Below are positions 21,348 through 32,015 of a stretch of 64,000 nt of DNA, piece after piece; position 1 is the stretch's first letter, and each line of letters starts with the position of its first letter. Origin of the DNA: Rostrohypoxylon terebratum (Eukaryota > Ascomycota > Sordariomycetes > Xylariales > Hypoxylaceae); NCBI GenBank assembly GCA_022497145.1, contig MU385953.1, forward strand, positions 1 through 64,000, read 5' to 3'. Below the pieces are notes generated by a model that made no database searches, was not told where the DNA came from, and saw only the letters and a program-made list of their open reading frames with translations. A program made the position numbers and the translations under genes.

Positions 21348-21572
21348 TATGCTGAGAATGAGATAAACGACAGAGAGATTCGTAATGCCATCACGATAGC
21401 AAGGCAGTGCGCCGGATACGAGCGGAGCCAACCAAACCAGTCAAATTACAAACTGGATTATGAAGTGATGGACGAGGTGCTTCAGACAACGAAAAAGTTC
21501 GACCAATATATTCGAGATGTGAAGGAGGGATTATCGGATGATCAGTTGGCGGCACAGGATGGTATACGATAA
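21348..21572 (+). pseudogene. Orphan C-terminal fragment of a fungal AAA+ ATPase
   Basis: An open frame without a nearby start reads YAENEINDREIRNAITIARQ, continues KLDYEVMDEVLQTTKKFDQY and IRDVKEGLSDDQLAAQDGIR, and ends at TAA 21570-21572. NxREIRNAIxxARQ followed by a helical lid and a final DGxR is the typical C-terminus of large fungal AAA ATPases. An AAAG acceptor-like site precedes it. The upstream 310 bp (21038-21347) contain many stops and no Walker motifs, so the ATPase core is absent. It is probably the remains of a deleted or rearranged gene. Confidence 0.65.
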
Positions 21573-22056
21573 GCTAAAGTAACGAAGTCAGGTCTTTCTT
21601 TTATGCACTTTGAATTTAAGCAAATAAGGAGATTTTCGGTCACGGTCATTTCGAAGTACCTATGTTGGGTATCAAGGGGAGCAAATGATGTTATATTTCT
21701 TAGCGTCATATTGATATTTCAACCCAGAAAGCGAACAGGCTTGCTATGAGAAAGTCAAGAAGTACCACCTGTAAACGAATTTAGCGGCTGACGGTGGAAA
21801 AACCCCAAGAAGATTTCCAGAGAAGTTGATTGATGACCTGGCAGATCCACTTGGCCTCCCTCCAACTAGACAAAGGAGTAACATATGTCATAAGGTTCGT
21901 CGGTTCAGATACCATGAAAAGTGATGCGGCAAAATGGGTTATATAGGTACCTAGGTAAGTAGTATTTAGGATAAGACGAATTATATTTGTTTGAGCAAAG
22001 TATAATGTACAATGATTAGGGAGGCGACCCATGAGTTTGAATAAATGATAAAAGAC
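21573..22056. other. Gene-free intergenic stretch
   Basis: No gene is seen. A GGTACCTAGGTA-type motif occurs near 21946-21957. Confidence 0.4.
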
Positions 22057-22875
22057 TCAAGAGCACACTCGTCGCTCAATTACCCAATCTTCCAGTATGT
22101 CTTCGGCAGCGCTACCTTGGGCCTCTGGTCTGTTCCAGGTCACCGCCAACTTGCCATACGCCCCATCGTTTAACAGACCCCTCAGCGGCATAAGAACCTC
22201 CATCTCATGCTCCCGCCACGCCTTGGATAGGTAACTAGCGTCTACATATAGCTCTATATACAGCCACTGCAAGCCTTCCAATTTCCGCATATCCTCCCAA
22301 ACCTTTAGCCACTGGCAGCGGCAGGTTTCTTGTCTCCTGGTGTACTTGCGGCTTAGCCATCGGTCGATCAAGTGGTGTCTCGGCAATTTTTCAACGATAG
22401 GCGGGCTGGTTATATACGGGCGGTACTCTAGCCGCCGGATCCACGACATGTATGACGTGTTGGCAAGCAACGCCACCGTGTCGGGGGAGCATGGGGAAAA
22501 CGTATTGACGCTGTAGAGCACGGGAAGCGCCTCGGCGTACGCGCGAGAGCATGTCAGAAGTAAGCTCAGGAGGCGCGCCTCTAGCACCGCGGTGACTTCC
22601 GATCCTACCTGTGGTCCTCCCGCTGCTGGGTGCGGCAAGCCGATGTAGCGCGGGAGGCCCTGTACAAAGACGTGAATGGGTGAGCAGTACAGCGCAAGGC
22701 GGAAGATCTTCAGTCGCAGATCCAGGGGAAGCTTCCCGAAGAGCGGCGATTGATTTTGTAAATTTCGTGGGGTAGGAGGTCGCTGTTGTGCCCGTGGTGG
22801 AGGATAAATCCATGCGTACGGTATAGACTTTTTAGGGGGAGGACGTTGACGCCTGTGACAAAGCAAAGAGGCCAT
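22057..22875 (-). CDS. DUF7730 domain-containing protein
   Basis: A single-exon gene encoding 272 aa. After a basic, Pro-rich N-terminus (RRQRPPPKKS), SPLFGKLPLDLRLKIFRLAL matches the F-box-like opening of DUF7730 proteins. ARLLSLLLTCSRAYAEALPVLY and the following SVNTFS are the other hallmark of this family (LLxTCRxxYxEAxxxLYxxNTF). GLQWLYIEL lies in the C-terminal half. The family is expanded in filamentous ascomycetes and its function is unknown. ATG 22875 opens the frame; no intron is needed. Confidence 0.85.
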   Translation of the reverse strand: MASLLCHRRQRPPPKKSIPYAWIYPPPRAQQRPPTPRNLQNQSPLFGKLPLDLRLKIFRLALYCSPIHVFVQGLPRYIGLPHPAAGGPQVGSEVTAVLEARLLSLLLTCSRAYAEALPVLYSVNTFSPCSPDTVALLANTSYMSWIRRLEYRPYITSPPIVEKLPRHHLIDRWLSRKYTRRQETCRCQWLKVWEDMRKLEGLQWLYIELYVDASYLSKAWREHEMEVLMPLRGLLNDGAYGKLAVTWNRPEAQGSAAEDILEDWVIERRVCS

Positions 22876-23353
22876 CTAAGTAGTTTAATTAATATGATGA
22901 AATTGTAATTGAAACGTCCTGTAAGCAGAAGGGAGACTACAGTTTTTAACTATTTATAATTCCTACAAAGTCCTAGACGTTGGTGCAAGTACCTACCTAT
23001 GCTGCGCCTCGATGAAAAGGGGGTGTTGGTTCACACTTAACGTGTGAGAGATTCCTTTCGCACGGTATATTTCCCTAGCTAGAACCTAGGTTTCGGGGGT
23101 TACATCACTAATTCACCACGAGTTTAGTAGGTGGCATATACAGTATTAATTAACATCCGCAGGATCGCACACGGTAAAATCACTGGTATGTCCGGTATCT
23201 TGCAATTTACTTCATTCATAATTCCTTGTTGAGAGTCTACAAATCCTGCTATACTACCTAACACGCTTCCTCTTGTCCCTGCGCAAATTCCGAACGCTTC
23301 AAAGACCTCCCACATTGCAGGTAGTGCCGACAGTCATTAAAATGGCTATCTAT
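22876..23353. other. Gene-free intergenic stretch
   Basis: No gene is visible between the DUF7730 gene and the 3' end of the protease. AACCTAGGTT occurs near 23082-23091. Confidence 0.4.
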
Positions 23354-24493
23354 TTAAGACCTGACCAAGGTAAGGCCGTAGGTAGACAGAATCTCGTTGA
23401 CGGGCTGGAAGTAGGTAATACCACCAGAGGTGCAGTCGCCGGAGCCTCCCGAGGTGACACCCTGGGCCTGGGAACCGGTGTAGTACGGCCCGCCAGAGTC
23501 ACCGGGCTCGGCGCACACGGTGGTTTGGGTGAGACCGGTGACACGTCCTTCGGCGTAGGTGACAGTGGCGCCCAGGGCGCGGACAGTACCGCAGTGGACA
23601 CCGCTGGTGGAGCCGGAGCGGCAGATGCTGGAGCCGGTGGCTGACGCGGTGCTGCCAGATACGGGAATGTTACCAGAGCCATATCCGTCTATGGTGCCGC
23701 TGAGGGTGGTTCCGCTAACAGTGCGGATGTAGCTCATGTCGGCGCTTCCAGGGAAGACGGAAGCAGAGAAGGTTCCCAGCGAGGCGCCGCTGCTGGTGGT
23801 AGCAGAGCTACCGGCGGTACCACAGTGGCCGGCCGAAACGAAGCCAGTGGTGACTGAGAATCCGATGGAGCAACGGGCAGCTCGGTCGATGATGTAGGCG
23901 TCGCCACCAATGACAGTGGCGAAGGTGGTGGGCATCGCGTCAACTGTCTTCACCTCGAACTCAGATGCGGTGAGACCAACCTGAGCTGCTAGGTTCTCAG
24001 CGTGAGCGGTGCTTCCGGCAAGTGCCTCGATAACAAGCTTGTTGGCGGTGACGTCGACGTAGTACGCGGCGATGCCAGTTTCCGCAGAGTCGGAGGCGAG
24101 GGTCTTGGGTTGCTCGATGTCCATGTTGTCGAGCGCCAACTTAGCGTCTTCAAGCTTGGAGAGGCTGTTGGCTACGATAGCCGGCGTGGCACCAGCAGCG
24201 GTCACCTCGGCGGCCAAGGATTCGTCAGTGACGGCAACGTTAAGCGTGTGGCCGTCCTCGGCGATCCAGGCACCACCGAACGAGGCGCCGGCTGAGGTGC
24301 GGATTTGCTCAATGACATCAGCGGCCCAAAGGTCCCTGGCGACACGAGCAGTGGCCTGCTGGGTGTCGAGGCCCAAGTCGCGCTTCATGGCGGCGAGGAG
24401 CTTGGGGTGGAGGTCGGTTGTAGCCTGGGTAGGGGCACCGTAGGCAACAGGCAGGACGGCTGCCAGAAAGGCGAGGAACTTGAGGAGCTCCAT
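23354..24493 (-). CDS. Secreted streptogrisin/alpha-lytic-type serine protease (S1), prepro form
   Basis: A single-exon gene of 379 aa. A signal peptide (LLKFLAFLAAVLPVAYGAP) is followed by a pro-region of about 170 residues resembling the alpha-lytic protease propeptide (GLDTQQATARVARDL, ASFGGAWIAEDGHTLNVAVT). The mature enzyme probably begins near VIGGDAYII (194-202). The catalytic triad is visible: His223 in SAGHCG, Asp252 in ADMSYI and Ser333 in GDSGGP. Six cysteines (208, 224, 291, 301, 327, 354) can form three disulfides. It should be a secreted chymotrypsin-fold protease maturing by self-cleavage of its foldase pro-region. This family is characteristic of actinobacteria and patchy in fungi. 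The frame is intronless and GC-rich compared with its surroundings, in line with horizontal acquisition (inference). Confidence 0.92.
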   Translation of the reverse strand: MELLKFLAFLAAVLPVAYGAPTQATTDLHPKLLAAMKRDLGLDTQQATARVARDLWAADVIEQIRTSAGASFGGAWIAEDGHTLNVAVTDESLAAEVTAAGATPAIVANSLSKLEDAKLALDNMDIEQPKTLASDSAETGIAAYYVDVTANKLVIEALAGSTAHAENLAAQVGLTASEFEVKTVDAMPTTFATVIGGDAYIIDRAARCSIGFSVTTGFVSAGHCGTAGSSATTSSGASLGTFSASVFPGSADMSYIRTVSGTTLSGTIDGYGSGNIPVSGSTASATGSSICRSGSTSGVHCGTVRALGATVTYAEGRVTGLTQTTVCAEPGDSGGPYYTGSQAQGVTSGGSGDCTSGGITYFQPVNEILSTYGLTLVRS

Positions 24494-27415
24494 GTCTGAT
24501 ATTTCAAGTACAACACGTGGGAGAAAGAGGAGCTGATGTTGTAGATGCTGGAGAGTAGGCGAGATGAGTCCAGGATGCTGCTGAAAACTACCAGACAGGA
24601 TGAGAACATGAGCCCTCTTTTATACTCATCCCGACTCCAGCATCGTGACTTAATCATGCGAATCATATTCATGTTGATGTCTAGAACTGAATCATCCATT
24701 AGACTAGCCGCCGCCAAAATTCCTCCTTCCCGATCTGCTCAAATTTGCCCCGCGACGACATGCAGGTTTGAATAGCACCAGCTAGGCAATCGTCTAAAGG
24801 CATGTTTAGAAGACATCCACCCCGCGACGTTATAGCAAGATAGGCAGGACAGTCCTTGAAAGAAGCATTTGGAGATTACCAGGTAGGCACGCATACGCCC
24901 TGCGCGACAAGACGGCATATGGCCTACCTAATAGGAAGGAGGAAGAGGGGAACAAGGGATGAGACGAGAGATTCTGATAGATAAGGCGCTGTAACTCCAA
25001 GCCGGCACACCTCGTGACTACCGTTAACATGCCAAGATCTTTCCAGATCATGGGCTTCGGATCGGCTATATCTTCAAATCCGGCAGGCCGATCGTAGTGG
25101 CCTAGCCCGCGTTTTTTCAAACCGACAAACCGGACGATCGACGCTTCAGCTATAGCCTACCGGTGATCTTTGTTTCCAGCTTTGCGGAAAAAAAATTGTA
25201 ATTCTCCGGCTGTCGCGATAGCGAGCTCCGGCGATCACCGGCTAACCCGGCCCTTTCCCCCGGGGCCCCCTACCCCCTTCTCTCATGTCACCTCCATCAT
25301 TATTTATCGGCTTTCTTTGATATTCTAGAATTGCTGAGATTCATGCAATCCGAGGTCTGTCCGTTTACGCTTTCCATTTGTGCCTTGGGTTCCGGATAAG
25401 CAACCGAGACGTCCAGCACAGCCAGCTGAATCCAACCCCAGACACGGCGTTCAACACCAATAAGGGAACTTCAGTCTTGCTTTTGCAAGCCCCGCGAGCG
25501 CTATAAGCCTTGGCTGCTACATGGCCTGAGCAAGTAATGTCCACCTTCCGAAAATGCACTAACAATAAAGCTGCCAATAAGTCTTATTTGAATGCAAGTA
25601 TTCCATCGGGGGTTGTATCCAAGATAGATCGAAAAACGATCACCTGATAGGTACTAGCGATATGGTCAAAATCGCATTATAATACATGACTTAGGGAGAT
25701 GTCTTATTGAAATTAGGTAAATTGCAAGACATAGAGACCTTGGGAAAGATCACGTTTTATTCTACCGGCCAATTTAGTGGGGTTAAGGGGGCTTTTATGG
25801 GTCTCAGCAGGTAAGGGGCTTGGAACGGCTTCCATTCCTTGATTTTTTATAGGATGTCTAGGAGGTAGATACCCAGTAAATATATCTATGACGGTGTTTA
25901 GAACATTTCCTATGGCCACGAGCAGGCTTTTGCAGATATGATCACAAGGAATCGGTTTATCCCGCTAATACTCTCGTGGAATGTAGTTCGTGGTGTTGAG
26001 TATGGTTTCGGTAGGAACGATGACTCTGTTGATGCCAAGATATAGCATGTCCAATTGGAAGCATTTCGCGAAGAACCTACTCAAACAGGATAAGTGGCTT
26101 TATAGTCAACCTCACCACTTTCTGGAGCATGATTGTATAGAAGCCATTCTATATGGAGGGCCAACAAGGTACCTACTAAAGTGTAATAGAAATCTAGATC
26201 CAGCTCGGGGAGATCACCGGTATGGAAAATAGGGGGGAACCCTCTCACACGGGAATCCCACCTGCTTAAGTATCTATGGACACATCGTGCTGTAGTACGG
26301 GTTATTAAAAGCCGGTATATACAGAAGGTAATGTATAATGTATAGCCCCTGGGAAACATATAGCCAAGCTCCAAGGTCTCTACCTAGGTAATCTGCGATT
26401 ATATCAAATTTTAATGCAAAGAATATCACCAGCATACCTACCTAGTTAGAACAGAGATAAAATGCCTTGCGGTCTTCAAGCTGCGGAATTTGTTTTTCAT
26501 TGGTCGGAAAAGTGCCTGACGGTCTGCCCCCAACGTCCCGTACTCGTATTCGAAACATAGCGGATGACACAAAGAAATCCTAGCTGCCGGCAGCAGCAGT
26601 TAGTTAAGAACCCTTTCTCTTTTTTCGGGTGGGGAAATTCACTAAAACACAGCTTCTCAACTCAACCGCCCAACATCGAGAATCGAAAACACCTTCTATC
26701 AGCTACGTCATTCTGTAGTACCGAAGCCCTCCTTCGCATCTTTGCGCATGCTAGCATTTAAAGGCACAAGCCTCGACTGCGCCTCGATACAACAGATTCA
26801 CTACGTGCTTCCTGTGAGCTTTAACCCTCCACCAATCATTACAAATTGATGCAAGATTACATCCAAGGTTTGATTTGCGAAGACCGTGGGTGTAATATTG
26901 ACGAACAGGGAAAGATAGACTTCGGCATACTTGAGGCGGTAATGATGCTGCGCCTCTACGCCTCTTGTCCACAAGCTCTGGTCACCTTCAGTAAGTTTAG
27001 TGCTGAGGAAGGCGTTGCAATCTTCTCGAATGGACTCGGCAATCTGTAGTAGAAACTAGAAGTGCCCATTTCCAGGGAGATTATTAGATAGATAGGTACC
27101 GACTTACCTACCAGGTACCTACTAGGCAGTGTCCTTCTGGAGGCAGATCAACCGGGCCCTACTATTCGTACAGCCACAGTAAGTAACGTTGAAAGTATCT
27201 GGGTTCTAGTATTACTGCCGTTCGGCCACGCATTTCATCATGGTACTCCGTTGCATGGTCTATATTCTCTTATTTCTATCATGATATGCCATATTGATAT
27301 TATCTTCAATTATTTGATTCTCGTTCGAATAACCATCCCACCAAATCCCAATATTTCCCCACTCTCCTCCATCTTACTCCTCTTTCGTGTATAACCTACC
27401 TCTTGATATCACATA
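24494..27415. other. 2.9-kb stretch without a supportable gene
   Basis: No gene could be supported. Frames at 24830-25120 (minus), 25713-26374 (minus) and 26564-27049 are short, unspliced and unlike known families. The stretch contains AT-rich parts and a TACCTAGGTA motif at 26381-26390. It could include degraded genes that I cannot recognise by eye. Confidence 0.45.
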
Positions 27416-29458
27416 ATGGCCGGCATTTGTAATTGCAGGCGTCCTGTTATCCAGAACGTAGTGGAGAATCTATGGATGTGTACAGAATGCGGAACGGAAA
27501 TTCCAGACGATGAAGAGCTCGAAGGCTTTCAAACTCAGAATGACAATAATCAACAAACAACGAAAACGTCTTCGTTGAATCTTTCTTGGCCAAAGAGCGT
27601 CAATTACATAGATGATGCTCCAATGGCCGAGGCAGTGATCAAAGAACTAGAAAAGAGAGAATGCCTGGACGTTCTGGGTTCAAATGAGTCGGAACCTCCC
27701 TTTAGGCAATCACAGCGAAAAGCTGGCCGCAAGGTCACCAAGGAGACTATAACGAGGAAATACTATCACTATAAACCCCTACACCGGACTAACTCCAAGT
27801 CGACAAAGGTCTCCCAATCAACTATTAGAATACTCCGATTATCTCACGGAAAACCTGGAGATCCGCTACATAGTGTATTAATTCCCATCGCACTCACAAG
27901 CTATCCGAATTATGAAGCTGTTTCATACACATGGGCAGATGAGATGGGCGATAACGTGAGGCGAATGCCTATGTATATTGGAAACTCATGACAGAGACTT
28001 CCTATCACAAAGAATTGCGAAGCCGCCCTTCGACGATTTCGCAAGATTAACCAAGACACGTTTTTATGGGTTGACTCGGTCTGTATCAACCAGAACGATT
28101 TGAATGAGAGACGTCAACAAGTAAAATTGATGCCCGCTATATACTCGTCAGCAATCAGAGTCCTTGTTTATCTAGGAGCAGGGTCGCAAAACACAAGCAA
28201 TGCAATGTTTGTGTTGAGTTTGAATGGAAAGTTAGCTAAACAATATTTGCTTGATCGCCGATATATTGAAGCCTTAAGGGTACTGTTCCACCTACCCTAT
28301 TTCTATCGGATCTGGATCATTCAGGAGTTAGCTCTGGCTCGGGAAGTCCGTCTTTACCATGGGTACGACCGTCAGTCAGTATGCTTATTCCAGGCTCGGG
28401 ATAAAGTTCAGGAGATATTCAAGACTGCCGCACCTGGAGACGTTGTCCCTCTTTGGCTTCAGAACTATCAGAAAAGCTTAAGCGCCCCTGAAGATCTAGG
28501 AAATTTAATTTTCGACGGGATGTTCATTAATGCATCTCTGCCTCAAGATAAAATATTTGGATTTTTCGGCATGATATGGAGTGCGGATACTGAAGGACTG
28601 ATTGCAGACTATAGCCTGACAGTGGAACAAGTCTATACTGGCATCGCTACCTATTTGGCATCCCGAGGCCAGTTGTTAGAAATTCTGGAGAGATCGAATT
28701 GCGGAATTTTGACAGACAAGCAGTGTGAAGACTGCCACCGCCTTAACCTCCCTTCATGGGTTCCCGATTTCCGAGGGACATATTCAAGCAGTAATTACAG
28801 TCTTTCATTTGACCCTGACTATCACCCTCTCCGTTTTCACCATAGTCCACCAAAGGCCAAATTACCGCCGAGCTTCGTAGGAGTCATTCAGAAAACCGGA
28901 TCACTAGTTCTTCACGGGCATTTACTCAATGTAAATTCGATGCAGTTCAGAGAGGGTTACCTTTATCAGGCGATTCGTCCAAGCGGTATCAGAGTTTACA
29001 TCGAACTCGGGAGACCGTTTATCAAACAAACAGACACAATCTTTCTATTTCGGTCCGAGAATGATACAGCCTTTCCATTGCATCTTCGAAGAAAAAAAAG
29101 CACTCGGAACTACAGTGATCTATACACATTTGCTGGGCTATGCGAAATCAGCATCAAGTCCATTCGCCCGAAGCGCACAAATCTGATCGTAGACCTTTTT
29201 TCGATCAATAGGCCCTTATTTATGGCCTTCTCAAGTTTTGACAAGGAGCTTTTCAACCACTTCTGGGATATCTTCATGTCCTTGAACAAAACCCGAATAC
29301 AGAAGCTATTCGATCCACAACCTTCTCTATATACTCAGTTGCTAGGGGACCCCTGGGAGAATTATCAAAGGTTGGCCACGAACACTTCTGCCACTTGGGC
29401 TGTCGATGAGAACCTATTTCTAGTGTTTGTGTCACGAACCTACAGTTCGAAGGAATAA
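27416..29458 (+). pseudogene. HET-domain (heterokaryon incompatibility) gene interrupted by one TGA
   Basis: The reading frame from ATG 27416 to 29458 is continuous for 680 codons except for a single TGA at 27989-27991 (codon 192). Before it lie a Cys-rich N-terminus (CNCRR...WMCTECG) and the opening of the HET domain (SIRxLRL-like TIRILRLSHG, YEAVSYTW). After it, in the same frame, come LPITKNCEAALRRFR, FLWVDSVCINQND, IYSSAIRVLVYLGAG and IWIIQELALAREVRLYHG, the remaining HET blocks. The stop therefore splits the domain. CGA-to-TGA would be a one-base C-to-T change. HET proteins trigger self/non-self cell death in fungi. Alternatives are a sequencing error, readthrough, or an improbable 39-nt intron. 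No ATG just downstream restores the full domain. Confidence 0.8.
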
Positions 29459-29798
29459 CAAACCCTTTGTGGAGACGCCGCGAACCAATCACGGATAAAC
29501 CACGGAATTTCCTGATCTAAGTTGATCTGTGTGATCTATGTGATCTGGGTTAGATCAACCCAGATCAGCCAGATCAACCAGATCACAGTTATCTCAAGCG
29601 TCAAAAGAAGGAGAGACATTCTTTATATAAAGTATAACATATTCCATGTATCTAGTCATTCGTTTTAAGTTCTTCAGTTATCAATCTAAGTCTATTCACT
29701 ACGAGTAGGGAGAGGACTCCAAGCCTCTCTGACGAACACACTTGATTGATTATACTTGACCTCTACGATTACTGTTACCTTAAAATCAAGACCCCCTT
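29459..29798. repeat. Intergenic region with GATC-rich hairpin (29542-29566)
   Basis: GATCTGGGTT at 29542-29551 and AACCCAGATC at 29557-29566 form a perfect 10-bp stem with a 5-nt loop. It sits inside a run of GATCT/AGATC words spaced about 9-10 bp apart from 29523 to 29588. It lies about 85 bp after the HET frame and could be a transcript-end structure or a repeat scar. Confidence 0.6.
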
Positions 29799-30530
29799 AT
29801 GAAGCTATACTTACTAAGCCTAAGCATAGGTTCGTCACAGTTTGCTAGGCTTTACGACTTTTGGATGTCAACAAGAAACCGGAAAATCATTAAATTCCTT
29901 GAGACTATCATTGAACAAAACAGAGGGGACACAGTCGCCTCCTATAGTGCTCGGTGGTGTAAATGGCTCCGAAATTATGAAATGGTCAACTCCTTCATCA
30001 AGACCTTCATCGAAGAGACTATCCGGTCCCAAAAGCTTGATTATGGCATAATGCACCAACTCAGAGAGCAGATTGAACAGTGGAAAGATTCAATGCTAGA
30101 TTTGACAAGGGGACTCGATTGGCCCAAGGACTACCGGCACCCTCTCGTGGAGTTACACAATGAAGATGGAAGCTTGTTCCTAGATTCGTTAGACCCTCGG
30201 AGGATTGAAGGTCTATTCTTGGACATAACTCAAAACTTGGGAAAGCGTGTGAAAGCCATCTCCCTGAAACATCTCAACGAACAACCCTACGTCCACGATA
30301 CAAGCTGGAACGACTATCATGTCGAATGGACAACGTCTTTGATTGGAAGGTGGCTTCATTTTATTGAACTGCACTCTTGGATTTTCGAGGAAAATGAAGA
30401 TGAAATCGCTGCAAAGTCCGCTATTGGATTAATTTATCCATCAACTCAATACCTTTCGCGTTTGGTAGCTAATGGTGATGGTGTTTCTCCGTTAGTCAAA
30501 GCAATAAGTGAGGAAGTTGTCATTATATGA
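29799..30530 (+). CDS. Hypothetical protein, 243 aa, no recognised domain
   Basis: An intronless frame of 243 aa. The composition is that of a soluble, mostly helical protein: many Trp and charged residues (WCKWLRNYEMVNSFIKTFIE, LREQIEQWKDSMLDLT), with no signal peptide beyond a short hydrophobic start and no membrane helices. I do not recognise the family. It starts 340 bp after the HET frame on the same strand and could be a lineage-specific HET-associated gene or a degraded 3' part of a larger gene. The start at 29799 is the first ATG in frame. Confidence 0.5.
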   Translation: MKLYLLSLSIGSSQFARLYDFWMSTRNRKIIKFLETIIEQNRGDTVASYSARWCKWLRNYEMVNSFIKTFIEETIRSQKLDYGIMHQLREQIEQWKDSMLDLTRGLDWPKDYRHPLVELHNEDGSLFLDSLDPRRIEGLFLDITQNLGKRVKAISLKHLNEQPYVHDTSWNDYHVEWTTSLIGRWLHFIELHSWIFEENEDEIAAKSAIGLIYPSTQYLSRLVANGDGVSPLVKAISEEVVII

Positions 30531-32015
30531 TGAAGGTCCTAGCAGATTACCTACTATATTGTCAATTCAAATACCGGGAATCTCTTTGAAATATACACGA
30601 TTTATTGATTCATGAGATTCTAAATTATATGATACTAGGTATGTCGAGTCTTTATGAGATTGCGTGATACTGATTGTATTTCCTTAAGCCTTTAAGGTCA
30701 CGGATTATCTCCGGTATATTAAGGTTAAGTCCGATCTAGGGTGAATTGGATAGCGAGCGGTGAATTGGTTTCCCGAATCTTGTCAATATTTAGCCTGTAG
30801 ATAAAGTTGCGACATAGGAACTACCGCCAAGTAAAAAAAAAAAATACGCCCTCGGTTTCAAGACCTGATGACTCTTTCCTCCTTGTCAACCTCAGCGGCT
30901 TTTTTCCTGCCTTGAGCCTTCCAAGTCAATTGACTTATCTCTTGCCTCAGATGGCAACAGTCAACTCGAGTGTTGCTCGACCCAGAAACCTTAATACTAT
31001 CATTTCGTCAGCGACTCGAAGCAGCAGAGGCCAAGCCAATCGTCACCTGCATCATGACTTCCGCATCGCAGCAGGTAAATCATAATTCCTTTAATTCCTT
31101 ACTAATTACCTACCTACTCTTCCCCGTCTTTCCCATCTTTCCCCAATATCTACCGACAATAAAGGGAGAAAAGAAAAGTCCAGCACCGGGAGCTCCCCAC
31201 ATTATTAATAGCTTACTACCCCGAAATGTTCTCTGATTGCTCCTGATTACGTACGGGACAGCATCAGGTGTTTGTTATATCGCCCGATGTTCGGCTCTCT
31301 TCCTAGTGGATAGTGGATGCACCCCTTCTTTACTCGGCCCTGGAGTTCTTCCCATTCTTCCAATAGCATCTTAAACCGTCAACACCTCTGCTGCACGACA
31401 ATGGTATGATGTACAACGTCCCACACTTATAAGGCGAACCAAATACGCACGAGATCAGGCGGTAAAAGATTTGGGCAATTGAGAGAAACTTGATCGATTG
31501 TTCGGAAACTGGAAGGATAAGACGAGTGCACGGCTTCTAATTTGATCTGCGCGGGTTTCATAAACACAACAAGTGTGCACACGCACATAATTTCCAGATT
31601 CCAAGTTCCCAGATCCGATACTCAAGCACTCAAGCACTCAAGCACCAAGAAAGCTGGAGTTAGTTTTTCTCGCCTTTTAACCATTGAATCCCTGGTCGAA
31701 ATTCCCTCATCATTCCAATCATTTTATGAATTAAAAGACCCCTCGCCACTTTTTCCCCCGTGTTTTCCCCGTGTTTTTCTTAGTTAGTCTTCTTTCAACC
31801 ACCTGATTATTTTTAACTTGGGGCCGTCGCTAAATCACGTTCTTCTTTTCTTTGCAGGAGCGGTAGTATCGGTACCAAACCTAGCACGAGTATTAGCAGG
31901 AAGGCGAACTGTAGCAATACATACCCCGCTATTATCATTTTCAGGGTCTTTTACCCCGCCATCTCCAAGCCCACTACAACCTCCGAAAAGGCTATTTCAC
32001 CACCAAACAGCGGCA
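30531..32015. other. Intergenic region and probable 5' part of the aminotransferase gene
   Basis: No independent gene is supported. Upstream of ATG 32016 the aminotransferase frame stays open to about 31818 and reads like a mitochondrial presequence ending in KRLFHHQTAAM, but it contains no ATG. A spliced upstream start exon is therefore likely. One phase-compatible candidate is ATG 30951 to donor 31074 with acceptor 31856-31857; the implied 783-nt intron makes this weak. Confidence 0.4.

Noticed and set aside
24830..25120. 97-codon minus-strand frame
   Set aside because: No recognisable motif and no flanking exons; likely a chance frame in moderately GC-rich DNA.
25713..26374. Two adjacent minus-strand frames that might form a decayed gene
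   Set aside because: Sequence such as FHTGDLPELDLDFYY reads like protein, but I recognise no family and cannot link the frames.
27950..27995. 39-nt intron (GTGAGG to GACAG) that would remove the HET stop codon
   Set aside because: Too short for a normal fungal intron, and it would delete conserved HET residues (PMYIGNS-like). A nonsense mutation is simpler.
30951..31074. Possible first exon of the alanine aminotransferase
   Set aside because: Phase-compatible and Arg/Ser-rich, but it needs a 783-nt intron and has no independent support.
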